Assembly (NCBI RefSeq): GCF_023509525.1
Contig: NZ_JAKNCJ010000001.1
Span: 62,001-126,000, forward strand
DNA: 64,000 nt
Source: Brachybacterium equifaecis
GTDB taxonomy: Bacteria; Actinomycetota; Actinomycetes; Actinomycetales; Dermabacteraceae
Direction of reading: 5' to 3'
Under the pieces are notes generated by a model. The model was not told where the DNA came from, made no database searches, and worked only from the letters and a program-made list of their open reading frames with translations. The position numbers and the translations under genes are program-made. Shown here piece after piece: positions 49,666 to 57,099 of this stretch; within the stretch, counting starts at the first letter, position 1, and each line of letters starts with the position of its first letter.

Positions 49666-49806
49666 CGAATCTCCTCGCGTGCTCCGCGCCGGGGCGCGTG
49701 ATGAACGGCTCCGGCGGCAGCCGGTCCCGCAGGGGGCGGCACGTCCTCGTGCCGGCGACGCCCACAATACAGGCCCGAGTCCCCTCCGCCGCGGGGTTCG
49801 GGCGGG

Positions 49807-49812
49807 TAGCCT
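49807..49812 (+). promoter_or_regulatory. Leaderless -10 box of the GNAT gene
   Basis: TAGCCT, then TGGGGG, then GTG at 49819. The only leaderless candidate here whose frame could not sensibly start at an ATG. Confidence 0.55.
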
Positions 49813-49818
49813 TGGGGG

Positions 49819-50406
49819 GTGGCACGAGAAGGCACCCAGGAGTGGCCGATCACGATCAGCGCAGGTCGCGTCGTGATCCGCTCCCCCCGTGAGCCCGACC
49901 GCCCGGCGATGATCCGCCTGATGACCGATCCCGTGACGCGCCAGTACCTGGGAGGAGCGGTCGACTACGCCTCGCGGCAGGCGCTCGAGCTCTCCCCGCT
50001 GGGGCTCTCCTGGGGCCGCTGGGTCGTGGCCCGCGCGGAGGACGACTCGATGATCGGATCGATCGCGCTGGACTACGACCGCGGAGAGCTCGAGCTCTCC
50101 TACGCGCTGCTCCCGGAGAGCACCGGCCAGGGCCTCGCCGCCGAAGCGTGCCTGTGCCTGCTGGAATGGGCGCAGTCGCACCTCGAGGACGACCACGTCA
50201 TCGCGGTCACCCAGACCCGCAACAAGCGCAGCGTCGCCCTGCTCGAGCGGCTCGGCTTCCGCATCCGCAAGGGACTGATGGAGTTTGGCGCCCAGCAGCT
50301 CCTCATGGAGCGGTCCCTGCGCGAGGCGCTCCCCACCCGCGAGGAGATCGCCGCGTTCGTCCCCCCGTACGCCCCACCGGGATCGGGAGCGCCGAGTCAG
50401 TCCTGA
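49819..50406 (+). CDS. GNAT-family N-acetyltransferase
   Basis: A 195-residue acetyltransferase of the RimJ/RimL type. The acetyl-CoA-binding core reads ELSYALLPESTGQGLAAEAC and the C-terminal NKRSVALLERLGFRIRKG is the typical final strand-helix. The acceptor (protein N-terminus or small amine) is unknown. GTG 49819 lies 6 nt after TAGCCT. Its last 10 nt overlap the 3' end of the converging arginine deiminase gene. Confidence 0.9.
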   Translation: MAREGTQEWPITISAGRVVIRSPREPDRPAMIRLMTDPVTRQYLGGAVDYASRQALELSPLGLSWGRWVVARAEDDSMIGSIALDYDRGELELSYALLPESTGQGLAAEACLCLLEWAQSHLEDDHVIAVTQTRNKRSVALLERLGFRIRKGLMEFGAQQLLMERSLREALPTREEIAAFVPPYAPPGSGAPSQS

Positions 50407-51644
50407 GAAGGTGTCCGCAGGACCGGGCACGACATGCAGCGGGGCCCGCCGCGACCGCGCCCGAGCTCCCCGCCCGCGATCTCCAGGACCTCGACGCCCT
50501 CGCCGCGGAGGTAGTCGTTGGTCTGCGCGGCGCGCTCGTAGGCGATGACCCGCCCCGGCGCGACGGCCAGCACGTTGCAGCCGTCGTCCCACTGCTCCCG
50601 GGCGGCGGCGTACTCGTCGAGCGGAGGCGTGAGCACCCGCAGGGAGGGCACCCCCATCGCGGAGGCGAGGACCGCATCCATCTCGTCGGCCCCCCGCGCG
50701 CGCGTCACCAGGCGATCGCCCTGGCGGCGGATCTCGAAGGTCTCCAGCGCCGGCAGCAGGCCGAACCGCACCATCGACTCGCGGTCCACGACGGTCATCA
50801 CCGTGTCCAGGTGCATCATCGAGCGCTGATGCGGCATCGCGATCGCGATCACGCGCTCGGCCGCGCCGTCGGCCAGGATCGTCCCGGCCAGCCGCTCCAC
50901 CCCGGCGGCGCCCGTGCGCTCGCTGAGGCCGATCGCGACGGTCCCCTCGCTGAGCAGCATCACGTCGCCGCCCTCGACCGCCGTGCGCGCCCCGCTGAGG
51001 CCGTCGGTGTGCAGCGTGGCGCCGGTGCCGTCGGCCCCCGCGAACAGGGGGTGATGGCGATAGATCATGCGCAGGTGCGCGCTCTCGCGCCGGCGCGCGG
51101 GCAGTCGCATCCGGTTGACCGCCACCGCCCCGCCGATCCAGGCCGAGGTGTCGCGGGTGAACAGGTGGTTCGGCAGCGGATCCAGCACGAGATCGCGGGG
51201 CGCCGCCATCTGGAGGGAGATCGAGCGCAGCGGCGCACCGAGCGCCTCGAGCTCGCCGCGGGTGATGCCCGCCATGAGCACGTCGACGAGCGCGGCCGAG
51301 GGGAGCGCCTCGAGGGCCTCGGTGAGGTCCTGGGCGGCGATGTCCCCGAACACCTGCGCCGAGAGCGTCTCGGCGAGCAGCTCGCTGCGCGCCTCGGGGA
51401 TCTCGCACACCTCGCGCAGCAGGTCCGTCAGCAGCAGCGCATCCGCGCCCTCGGCGCGCAGCAGCGCCGAGAAGGCGTCATGCTCCTCGCGCGCGCGATC
51501 CAGCCACAGCACCTCGTCGAACAGGAAGTCGTCGTGCGTGTCCGGGGTCAGGCGGGCGAGCTCGGGACCGGGCCGGTGCACGATCACTCGGCGCAGCGGC
51601 GAGACCTCGTCATGGACGCCGACGGCGGGCAGGGTCGCGCTCAT
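50397..51644 (-). CDS. arcA: Arginine deiminase
   Basis: ArcA hydrolyses arginine to citrulline and ammonia. The 415-residue protein has the guanidino-modifying-enzyme residues: LFTRDTSAWIGGA, EGGDVMLL, MHLDTVMT (catalytic His and Asp) and the nucleophile Cys403 in GGPRCMSCP at the C-terminus. ATG 51644 follows GAGGAGG. No ornithine carbamoyltransferase, carbamate kinase or arginine/ornithine antiporter gene is next to it, so ATP production by the full pathway cannot be inferred here. Confidence 0.95.
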   Translation of the reverse strand: MSATLPAVGVHDEVSPLRRVIVHRPGPELARLTPDTHDDFLFDEVLWLDRAREEHDAFSALLRAEGADALLLTDLLREVCEIPEARSELLAETLSAQVFGDIAAQDLTEALEALPSAALVDVLMAGITRGELEALGAPLRSISLQMAAPRDLVLDPLPNHLFTRDTSAWIGGAVAVNRMRLPARRRESAHLRMIYRHHPLFAGADGTGATLHTDGLSGARTAVEGGDVMLLSEGTVAIGLSERTGAAGVERLAGTILADGAAERVIAIAMPHQRSMMHLDTVMTVVDRESMVRFGLLPALETFEIRRQGDRLVTRARGADEMDAVLASAMGVPSLRVLTPPLDEYAAAREQWDDGCNVLAVAPGRVIAYERAAQTNDYLRGEGVEVLEIAGGELGRGRGGPRCMSCPVLRTPSQD

Positions 51645-51869
51645 GGCGCCTCCTCAGGTGGACGGGCAGTGCTGTGCACGCTAGCAGGCGGCTCCCCGGC
51701 GCCGACGGGCTTCTCGGGACCGTACGGCCAGCGCGACAGCGCCCCGGCCTCCCGGTCGCTCCTGGTCGCTCCTGGTCGCCGCGCCGACAGCACCGACTGC
51801 GCCGACTGCGCCGACCAGGAGTCGGACGTGGTAGGACTGGGACCGGGACACCGACCCAGGAGGCCGACC

Positions 51870-51920
51870 GTGAGCACTGACCCCGCATCCCCCGCGCGCC
51901 GCGCCGGCGAGGAGCGGTGA
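51870..51920 (+). CDS. Sixteen-codon uORF coupled to the sirtuin gene
   Basis: GTG 51870 is preceded by AGGAGG at 6-7 nt, a better ribosome site than the sirtuin's own. It reads VSTDPASPARRAGEER and its TGA overlaps the sirtuin GTG in GTGA; the sirtuin's GAGGAG site lies within it. Translation of the uORF probably delivers ribosomes to the sirtuin start. It could also be read as non-coding leader. Confidence 0.45.
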   Translation: MSTDPASPARRAGEER

Positions 51921-52723
51921 GCCCCCCCGAGGCTCCGCGCTCCCGCGGCGCCTACCGGCCGCGGTCCGTCGAGCAGCGGATCGTCTTCCTCACCGGCGCC
52001 GGCCTGAGCGCTCGCACCGGCGCGGGCGTCTTCCGCGGGCCCGAGGGGCTGTGGGCCCTCGCCCCGGAGATGGAGGAGGCGATGCACGCCGATCGCCTCC
52101 CCGCTTCCCTCCCCCGGCTCTGGCAGGTGTGGGGGCACCTCGCACGGCTGGCAGCGGACCACGGCCCCACTCCCGGGCACTACGCGATCGCGCGGATGGG
52201 CGCACCGGTCATCACCCAGAACGTCGACGGGCTGCACCAGCGCGCCGGCAGCGGCACGGTCCACGAGCTGCACGGGCGGGCGTACACCGCGGTGTGCATG
52301 GATCCCGGGTGCGACTGGGAGGCGCCGCTCGCCCCCGGGGAGGGGCCGCGCGCCGAGGACCACGGCGCGCCGTCGCAGTGCCCGGCGTGCGGCAGCCCCG
52401 TGCGGCCGGACGTCGTGCTGTTCGACGAGATGCTCCCCGAGGCGGCGATGCGCGAGGCCGCGGCGCTCGCCCGCACGGCCGATGTCCTGGTGGCCGTCGG
52501 CACGAGCGGGATCGTCTTCCCGGCCGCGCAGCTCGCTCCGCTGGCCCGCGCGCACGGGGCCACCACGGTCCTGATCGACATCGATCCGCCCACCGGGGAC
52601 TTCGTGCGCGCGGCCTACGACCACGTGATCGCCGCCGACGCCCACGAGATCCTCCCCGACTGGGAGCGGACCCTCGTGGGCGGGGGCGGCGGCCGGAACC
52701 CCTTCCTGGAGCCCTTCGGCTGA
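51917..52723 (+). CDS. Sirtuin NAD-dependent protein deacylase
   Basis: Sirtuins remove acyl groups from lysines using NAD. The 268-residue protein has GAGLSARTG at 27-35 followed by AGVFRG, TQNVDGLHQRAG at 100-111, catalytic His119 in HELHGRAY and four zinc cysteines (127, 132, 155, 158). The usual GIPDFR is GAGVFR, so the Pro-Asp step is missing, and I see no YxxR pair of the desuccinylase (CobB/SIRT5) subclass. An obvious target is Acs (17.7 kb). GTG 51917 overlaps the uORF stop. Confidence 0.9.
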   Translation: MSPPEAPRSRGAYRPRSVEQRIVFLTGAGLSARTGAGVFRGPEGLWALAPEMEEAMHADRLPASLPRLWQVWGHLARLAADHGPTPGHYAIARMGAPVITQNVDGLHQRAGSGTVHELHGRAYTAVCMDPGCDWEAPLAPGEGPRAEDHGAPSQCPACGSPVRPDVVLFDEMLPEAAMREAAALARTADVLVAVGTSGIVFPAAQLAPLARAHGATTVLIDIDPPTGDFVRAAYDHVIAADAHEILPDWERTLVGGGGGRNPFLEPFG

Positions 52724-52753
52724 GGGGTCCCGGGCCCCGCGGATCCGGCGCGA

Positions 52754-53338
52754 TCAGATCCAGATCGCCGGGTCCACCAGCTCATCGGGATGGGCCACGT
52801 GCGGGCGGATCCGCGCGGGGATGCCGACGGCGATCGCATCGGCCGGGACATCCTTGACGACCACGGCGTTCGCGCCGATCTGCGCGCCCTCGCCGATGGT
52901 CACGGGCCCGAGGATCCGCGCGCCGGAGCCGATCACCACGCCGTCCTCCACCGTCGGGTGGCGCTTGGTGCGCTCCATCGAGCGGCCGCCGAGCGTGACC
53001 CCGTGGTAGAGCATCACGTCATCGCCGACCTCCGCCGTCTCCCCGATCACCACGCCCATCCCGTGGTCGATGAAGAAGCGCCGCCCGATCCGGGCGGCCG
53101 GGTGGATCTCCACCCCGGTGGCGGCGCGCGCCGCCTGGGCGAGCATCAGGGCGGGCAGTCGGCCCCGCCGCCGCCCCCAGAGCGCGTGGGCCGCGCGGTG
53201 CACCCAGATCGCATGCAGTCCGGGGGCGGTCAGCGCGAGCTGCACGTCGGAGGTCGCGGCCGGATCGCGGCGACGCGCCGCCGCGAGGTCCTCGCGGACC
53301 GCGGCGAGCGCGTCGAGCGGGCGGTTCAGCAGAGCCAT
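52754..53338 (-). CDS. cysE: Serine O-acetyltransferase
   Basis: CysE acetylates serine with acetyl-CoA, making the substrate of CysK. The 194-residue protein has a short helical N-terminus ([14 protein letters not shown]) and a left-handed beta-helix with hexapeptide repeats ([20 protein letters not shown], then [14 protein letters not shown]). It ends in Ile, like CysE proteins whose C-terminal Ile inserts into CysK to form cysteine synthase. ATG 53338 lies 1 nt after the cysK stop. Confidence 0.96.
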   Translation of the reverse strand: MALLNRPLDALAAVREDLAAARRRDPAATSDVQLALTAPGLHAIWVHRAAHALWGRRRGRLPALMLAQAARAATGVEIHPAARIGRRFFIDHGMGVVIGETAEVGDDVMLYHGVTLGGRSMERTKRHPTVEDGVVIGSGARILGPVTIGEGAQIGANAVVVKDVPADAIAVGIPARIRPHVAHPDELVDPAIWI

Positions 53339-53339
53339 C

Positions 53340-54269
53340 TCAGTCCATGTACTCGGCGTAGAGCGGGGTGGTGAGGTAGCGCTCGCCGAAGGAGGGGACG
53401 ATCACCACGATCGTCTTCCCCTCGAGATCGGGGCGCGCGCCGATGCGGGCCGCGGCCTCGATCGCAGCACCCGAGGAGATGCCGACGAGCAGGCCCTCGG
53501 TGCGGGCGACCGATCGCGCGCGCTCCATGGCCGTCTCGGCGTCGATGTCCAGGACCTCGTCGTAGACCTCGGTGTCGAGGACGCCGGGCACGAAGTTCGC
53601 GCCGATCCCCTGGATCTTGTGGGGGCCGGGGGCGCCGCCGTTGAGGATAGCGGACTCCGCGGGCTCGACGGCGAAGATCTTCACCCCGTCCTTGCGCTCC
53701 TTGAGCACCTGGCCGACTCCCGTGATCGTGCCGCCGGTGCCGATGCCTGCGACGAGCGCGTCGACGCCGCCGTCGGTGTCGGCCCAGATCTCCTCGGCCG
53801 TGGTCTCGCGGTGGATCTGCGCGTTCGCCTCGTTCTCGAACTGCTTGACCTGCACGGCCCCGGTCTCGGCAGCGATCTGGGCCGCCTTCTCGACGGCGCC
53901 CTTCATCCCCCCGGCGGCCTCGGTGAGCACGAGCTCCGCTCCGAAGGCCCGCAGCAGGGCGCGGCGCTCCTTGGACATCGACTCGGGCATCGTGAGCACC
54001 ACGCGGTAGCCGCGCGAGGCGCCGATCATCGCCAGGGCGATGCCGGTGTTCCCGCTGGTGGCCTCCACGATCGTGCCGCCGGGCTGCAGGTCTCCGGACT
54101 TCTCGGCGGCGTCGATCATCGCCACGCCGATGCGGTCCTTGACGGAGTTCGCGGGGTTGTAGAACTCGAGCTTGGCGAGGACGTCGGCCTTCACGTCCTC
54201 CCCCAGGTGGTGCAGGCGCACGAGCGGGGTGCGGCCGACGAGCTGGGAGACATTGTCGTACACGGTCAT
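53340..54269 (-). CDS. cysK: Cysteine synthase A (O-acetylserine sulfhydrylase)
   Basis: CysK makes L-cysteine from O-acetylserine and sulfide with PLP. The 309-residue protein has Lys44 in [11 protein letters not shown] (Schiff base), TSGNTG at 71-76 (substrate loop) and [10 protein letters not shown] (phosphate-binding). ATG 54269 has GAGAGGA upstream, inside a short uORF whose stop ends 1 nt before this ATG. cysE follows with a 1-nt gap, so the pair forms an operon. Confidence 0.97.
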   Translation of the reverse strand: MTVYDNVSQLVGRTPLVRLHHLGEDVKADVLAKLEFYNPANSVKDRIGVAMIDAAEKSGDLQPGGTIVEATSGNTGIALAMIGASRGYRVVLTMPESMSKERRALLRAFGAELVLTEAAGGMKGAVEKAAQIAAETGAVQVKQFENEANAQIHRETTAEEIWADTDGGVDALVAGIGTGGTITGVGQVLKERKDGVKIFAVEPAESAILNGGAPGPHKIQGIGANFVPGVLDTEVYDEVLDIDAETAMERARSVARTEGLLVGISSGAAIEAAARIGARPDLEGKTIVVIVPSFGERYLTTPLYAEYMD

Positions 54270-54270
54270 C

Positions 54271-54303
54271 TCAGGGGTCCTCTCTGGAGCATGTCTGAAG
54301 CAT
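54271..54303 (-). CDS. Ten-residue uORF before cysK ([10 protein letters not shown])
   Basis: ATG 54303 to TGA 54271, 1 nt before the cysK ATG. It starts about 5 nt downstream of the predicted transcription start, has no ribosome site of its own, contains one Cys and one Ser codon, and includes the cysK Shine-Dalgarno sequence. Cys-containing leaderless uORFs that control cysteine genes by coupling are known in mycobacteria; a similar role here is inference. Confidence 0.4.
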   Translation of the reverse strand: MLQTCSREDP

Positions 54304-54314
54304 GGCTTTTGGCC

Positions 54315-54320
54315 ATCATA
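54315..54320 (-). promoter_or_regulatory. -10 box of cysK-cysE
   Basis: TATGAT on the minus strand, about 45 nt before the cysK ATG and 11 nt before the uORF ATG. No clear -35 hexamer. Confidence 0.5.
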
Positions 54321-54390
54321 AGGCAGGCCTCGGTGAGGCGGCACAGCTTCGAGACACGGCCCAGCACTGCGCGGCAGCCATCGGCCCAGA

Positions 54391-54396
54391 TAAGGT
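54391..54396 (+). promoter_or_regulatory. Leaderless -10 box of the interrupted secreted-protein gene
   Basis: TAAGGT, then CGCGGC, then ATG at 54403; no Shine-Dalgarno sequence. Confidence 0.55.
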
Positions 54397-54402
54397 CGCG
54401 GC

Positions 54403-54975
54403 ATGACGACCACTGCGCTCCGCGCACAGTTCGACGGCATCTTCCGTCTGCGGCCTCTCCTCGCGCTCCTCCTGTGCACCGCCGCCCTCATGGTCTCGAT
54501 GGTCTCGTGGGCGCCCGCCGCCCTCGCAGTGCCGCCGACGGTGGAGATCGCTGACGAAGCCGGCGTGCTCGACGACGAGGCATTGTCCGCCTCGCTCGCG
54601 AGCGTCGACTTCCGCAGACCCGTGCAGCTGAAGGTGCTCACCTTCGACGCCGCACCATACGGATCCGATCTGAGGTCTGAAGACGGTCTGTGCTGGGCCG
54701 TGGGCCACTATGTCGAGCAGGAGCACCCCGAGTGGCCCCCGGGCGGTGAGGACATCGACGGCCTCATCATCATCGCGATCGACCCCTCAGCCTCGCGGCG
54801 GAACCTGGGACCGAACGGACGGGCCTACGACGCCTGCGCCGCCGGGGACGCGGCGTTCGACCGGAACGATCGTCGCATACTCGTCACCGGCCCGATGTTC
54901 CCGTACATCCTGCAGGGCGAATGGGAGCAGGCCGTGCTGACCGGCGCCGAGGGCTATGCGGAAAAGCTCGATTAG
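54403..54975 (+). CDS. TPM/DUF5129-like secreted protein, N-terminal part before an in-frame TAG
   Basis: A 190-residue product with a signal peptide (hydrophobic core about 18-35, cleavage after ALA) and a domain starting [15 protein letters not shown], the usual opening of TPM-type and DUF5129 extracytoplasmic proteins; [11 protein letters not shown] is the matching central strand. It stops at TAG 54973, but the same frame continues at once into a membrane segment and a long helical region (to 55911). I read this as the first part of one gene of about 502 codons broken by a nonsense codon. Start is probably leaderless. Confidence 0.7.
   Translation: MTTTALRAQFDGIFRLRPLLALLLCTAALMVSMVSWAPAALAVPPTVEIADEAGVLDDEALSASLASVDFRRPVQLKVLTFDAAPYGSDLRSEDGLCWAVGHYVEQEHPEWPPGGEDIDGLIIIAIDPSASRRNLGPNGRAYDACAAGDAAFDRNDRRILVTGPMFPYILQGEWEQAVLTGAEGYAEKLD
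54973..54975 (+). other. In-frame amber codon splitting the gene 54403-55911
   Basis: TAG lies between EKLD and PFWTTFRVILAA in the same frame. One C-to-T change of CAG, or a change of a Trp, Lys, Glu, Ser, Leu or Tyr codon, would restore a single frame. The 43 codons between this TAG and the next start codon encode a membrane segment that would be lost on restart, arguing that both parts belong to one protein. Confidence 0.75.
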
Positions 54976-55104
54976 CCGTTCTGGACGACGTTCCGCGTCA
55001 TCCTCGCCGCGGTCATCGCCACGGCCGCCCTGCTGGCCGCGCTGGCGGGAGTCCTCTACGCGCTCGGGATCGCGCGCGCCAACCGGCTGCGCGTCGAGGC
55101 CGCC

Positions 55105-55911
55105 GTGGAGGGATACGGGAAGCTCCGCGCCGCGCAGAGCGCCGTCGAGCAGGCGCTCGCGTCAGTCCCCGACGGCGCCGCGCCCGAAAGCCGTGATCTC
55201 GCCAGGGGACCGGACTACCGCAGCCGGATGCTCGAGGCGCAGAGCATGATCGAGTCCCTCCCCGCGCGACGCGGGCTGCTCTGGGGCCTGCCCGGCCTCG
55301 GCGCGGCCGATTCCCGGCTCGTCGCGGACCTGGTGACGCGAGCGCGCGAGGAGCGGGAGCGGATCACCGATGCCGTCGCGCTCTTCCATCGCAGCGGCGG
55401 TTGGCAGCAGGCATGGCGCAGGACGACCGCCCCGCTGCGCGATGCGCTCCGCTCGGTCACGGGGCTCGACGCCGACCTGCGCCCCTCGCTGCCGCACGAA
55501 GCGGGCGGCCACCTGCTCGAGGAGTCCGAGCGGATCGGGCGCGACCTCGAGGGCCTCGATGCGGAGCTCCTCGCGGGCTCCCTCTCCTATGCGTCGGCGA
55601 CCGCCCGCCTCGACGCCCTGACCGAGCAGCTCCAGCGCGCGGCCCACGCCGCGGAGGGGAGCCGGGTGCGCACTGAGGGGACCGGCGCAAGGAGCAATAT
55701 CCTGGACGAGACCCGCGGAGCCGAGGGGTTCGCTGACGCCTTCCCCGGAGCCGTCCGGCCGGCGCCGCGCTGGGCGGAGCCCTCGCAGGACGACACCGGC
55801 ATCAGCTTCGACCTGATCGCACGCATCGAAGCGTGCAACGCCGCGCTCGAGCGCGCTGTGCGCGAGGACCGCCGGCGGACGCCGACCTGGGGCGACGGGG
55901 ACGATTCCTGA
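55105..55911 (+). CDS. C-terminal part of the interrupted membrane protein
   Basis: The frame is open from 54976; GTG 55105 is its first possible start, giving 268 residues. Upstream in-frame codons (54976-55104) encode PFWTTFR and a membrane segment rich in Ala and Leu, then a basic stop-transfer. The rest is mostly helical with charged heptad-like stretches (EESERIGRDLEGLDAELLAG, RLDALTEQLQRAA), likely cytoplasmic. GTG 55105 lacks a ribosome site, so independent expression is doubtful; read-through or a pseudogene is more likely. Confidence 0.5.
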   Translation: MEGYGKLRAAQSAVEQALASVPDGAAPESRDLARGPDYRSRMLEAQSMIESLPARRGLLWGLPGLGAADSRLVADLVTRAREERERITDAVALFHRSGGWQQAWRRTTAPLRDALRSVTGLDADLRPSLPHEAGGHLLEESERIGRDLEGLDAELLAGSLSYASATARLDALTEQLQRAAHAAEGSRVRTEGTGARSNILDETRGAEGFADAFPGAVRPAPRWAEPSQDDTGISFDLIARIEACNAALERAVREDRRRTPTWGDGDDS

Positions 55912-56001
55912 TCAGCGCCGGTCCCGTCAGATCCAGTCTCCCGCGTCCGTGATCATGCCGGGATCATGCTGGGCCGCGGTCGGCCCGGCAGTCCCCTGCG
56001 G

Positions 56002-57099
56002 TCAGTAGACCATCCCCATGACCTCGCGGACGTGCGCGAGGGTCTCGTCGGCCACCGCATTCGCGCGCTCGTTGCCCGCGCGCAGGACCGACAGCAGGTA
56101 GCCGGGGTCCTTCTCGAGCTCCGCGCGGCGCGCACGGATCGGGGCGAGGTGGTCGTTGAGCACCTCGGCGGTCATGACCTTGAGCGTGCCGGAGCCCGCA
56201 TCGCCGATCTCCGCGGCGATCTCCTCCGGGGCGCGGCCGGTGCACAGTCCCGCGATCGTCAGCAGGTTCGCAACCTCGGGCCGGCCCTCCGGGTCGAAGG
56301 TGATGGTGCGCTCGGAGTCCGTCTTCGCCTTGCGGATCTTCTTCGCGGTCTCATCGGCGCTCATCCGCAGCATCACGGTATTGCCGAGGGACTTGCTCAT
56401 CTTGTGCCCGCCGTCGAGGCCGAGGATCGTCGGCGCCTCAGAGAGGAGGGCATCGGGCTCGGGGAAGTACTCCTCGCCGCCCGCGTAGCGCTCGTTGAAG
56501 CGGCGCGCGATCACGCGCGTCTGCTCGATGTGCGGGAGCTGGTCCTTGCCCACGGGCACGAGGTTGCCGTGGCAGAAGAGGATGTCGGCGGCCTGGTGCA
56601 CGGGATAGGTGAGCATGAGCCCGCCCATCGCGGACTTCCCGGCCGCGGCGAGCTCCGCCTTCACGGTGGGGTTGCGCTCGAGCTCGGGCTGGGTGACGAG
56701 CGAGAGGAAGGGCAGCAGTAGCTGGTTCAGCGCGGGCACCGCGGAGTGCGTGAAGATCGTGGCGCGATCGGGGTCGATGCCGACGGCGAGGTAGTCCGTG
56801 AGCAGCTCGCGCACCGATCCCTGGATGTCGCCGATGACCTCACGGTCGGTGATGACCTGGTAGTCCGCCACCAGCACCCAGGACTCGACGCCCGCATCCT
56901 GCAGGCGCACGCGGTTGCGCAGCGAGCCGAAGTAGTGGCCGATGTGCAGGGCCCCGGTCGGTCGGTCGCCCGTGAGCATGCGCAGGCCCGAGGGGTCCTT
57001 CGCGATCTTCTCCCATAGCGCGTCGCTGCGGCGCTGGGCGACCCCGTAGGTGTCGCGGGCGGAGGAGGCGTCGGTGGGGGCGGGCTCGTTCGCAGTCAC
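56002..57099 (-). CDS. trpS: Tryptophanyl-tRNA synthetase
   Basis: TrpS charges tRNA-Trp. The 365-residue protein has HIGH at 52-55 and KMSKS at 233-237. The N-terminal LTGDRPTGALHIGH, SLRNRVRLQDAG and VADYQVITD stretches resemble, from memory, the Deinococcus TrpRS II/Firmicutes branch more than the E. coli type. GTG 57099 overlaps the repressor stop (GTGA) but has no ribosome site; TACGAT lies 6 nt upstream inside the repressor gene, so trpS probably also has its own leaderless promoter. Confidence 0.96.
   Translation of the reverse strand: MTANEPAPTDASSARDTYGVAQRRSDALWEKIAKDPSGLRMLTGDRPTGALHIGHYFGSLRNRVRLQDAGVESWVLVADYQVITDREVIGDIQGSVRELLTDYLAVGIDPDRATIFTHSAVPALNQLLLPFLSLVTQPELERNPTVKAELAAAGKSAMGGLMLTYPVHQAADILFCHGNLVPVGKDQLPHIEQTRVIARRFNERYAGGEEYFPEPDALLSEAPTILGLDGGHKMSKSLGNTVMLRMSADETAKKIRKAKTDSERTITFDPEGRPEVANLLTIAGLCTGRAPEEIAAEIGDAGSGTLKVMTAEVLNDHLAPIRARRAELEKDPGYLLSVLRAGNERANAVADETLAHVREVMGMVY

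Noticed and set aside
49666-49818. Glycine riboswitch in front of gcvT.
   Set aside because: I searched the minus-strand leader for the paired aptamer cores and saw neither the GGAGAG nor the GGGGC-type core elements; only simple GC hairpins are present. A covariance-model search would settle it.
55912-56001. A short minus-strand frame ending in GDWI resembling the cysE C-terminus.
   Set aside because: Only about nine codons, with no ribosome site; the similarity to the CysE end is too short to mean anything.
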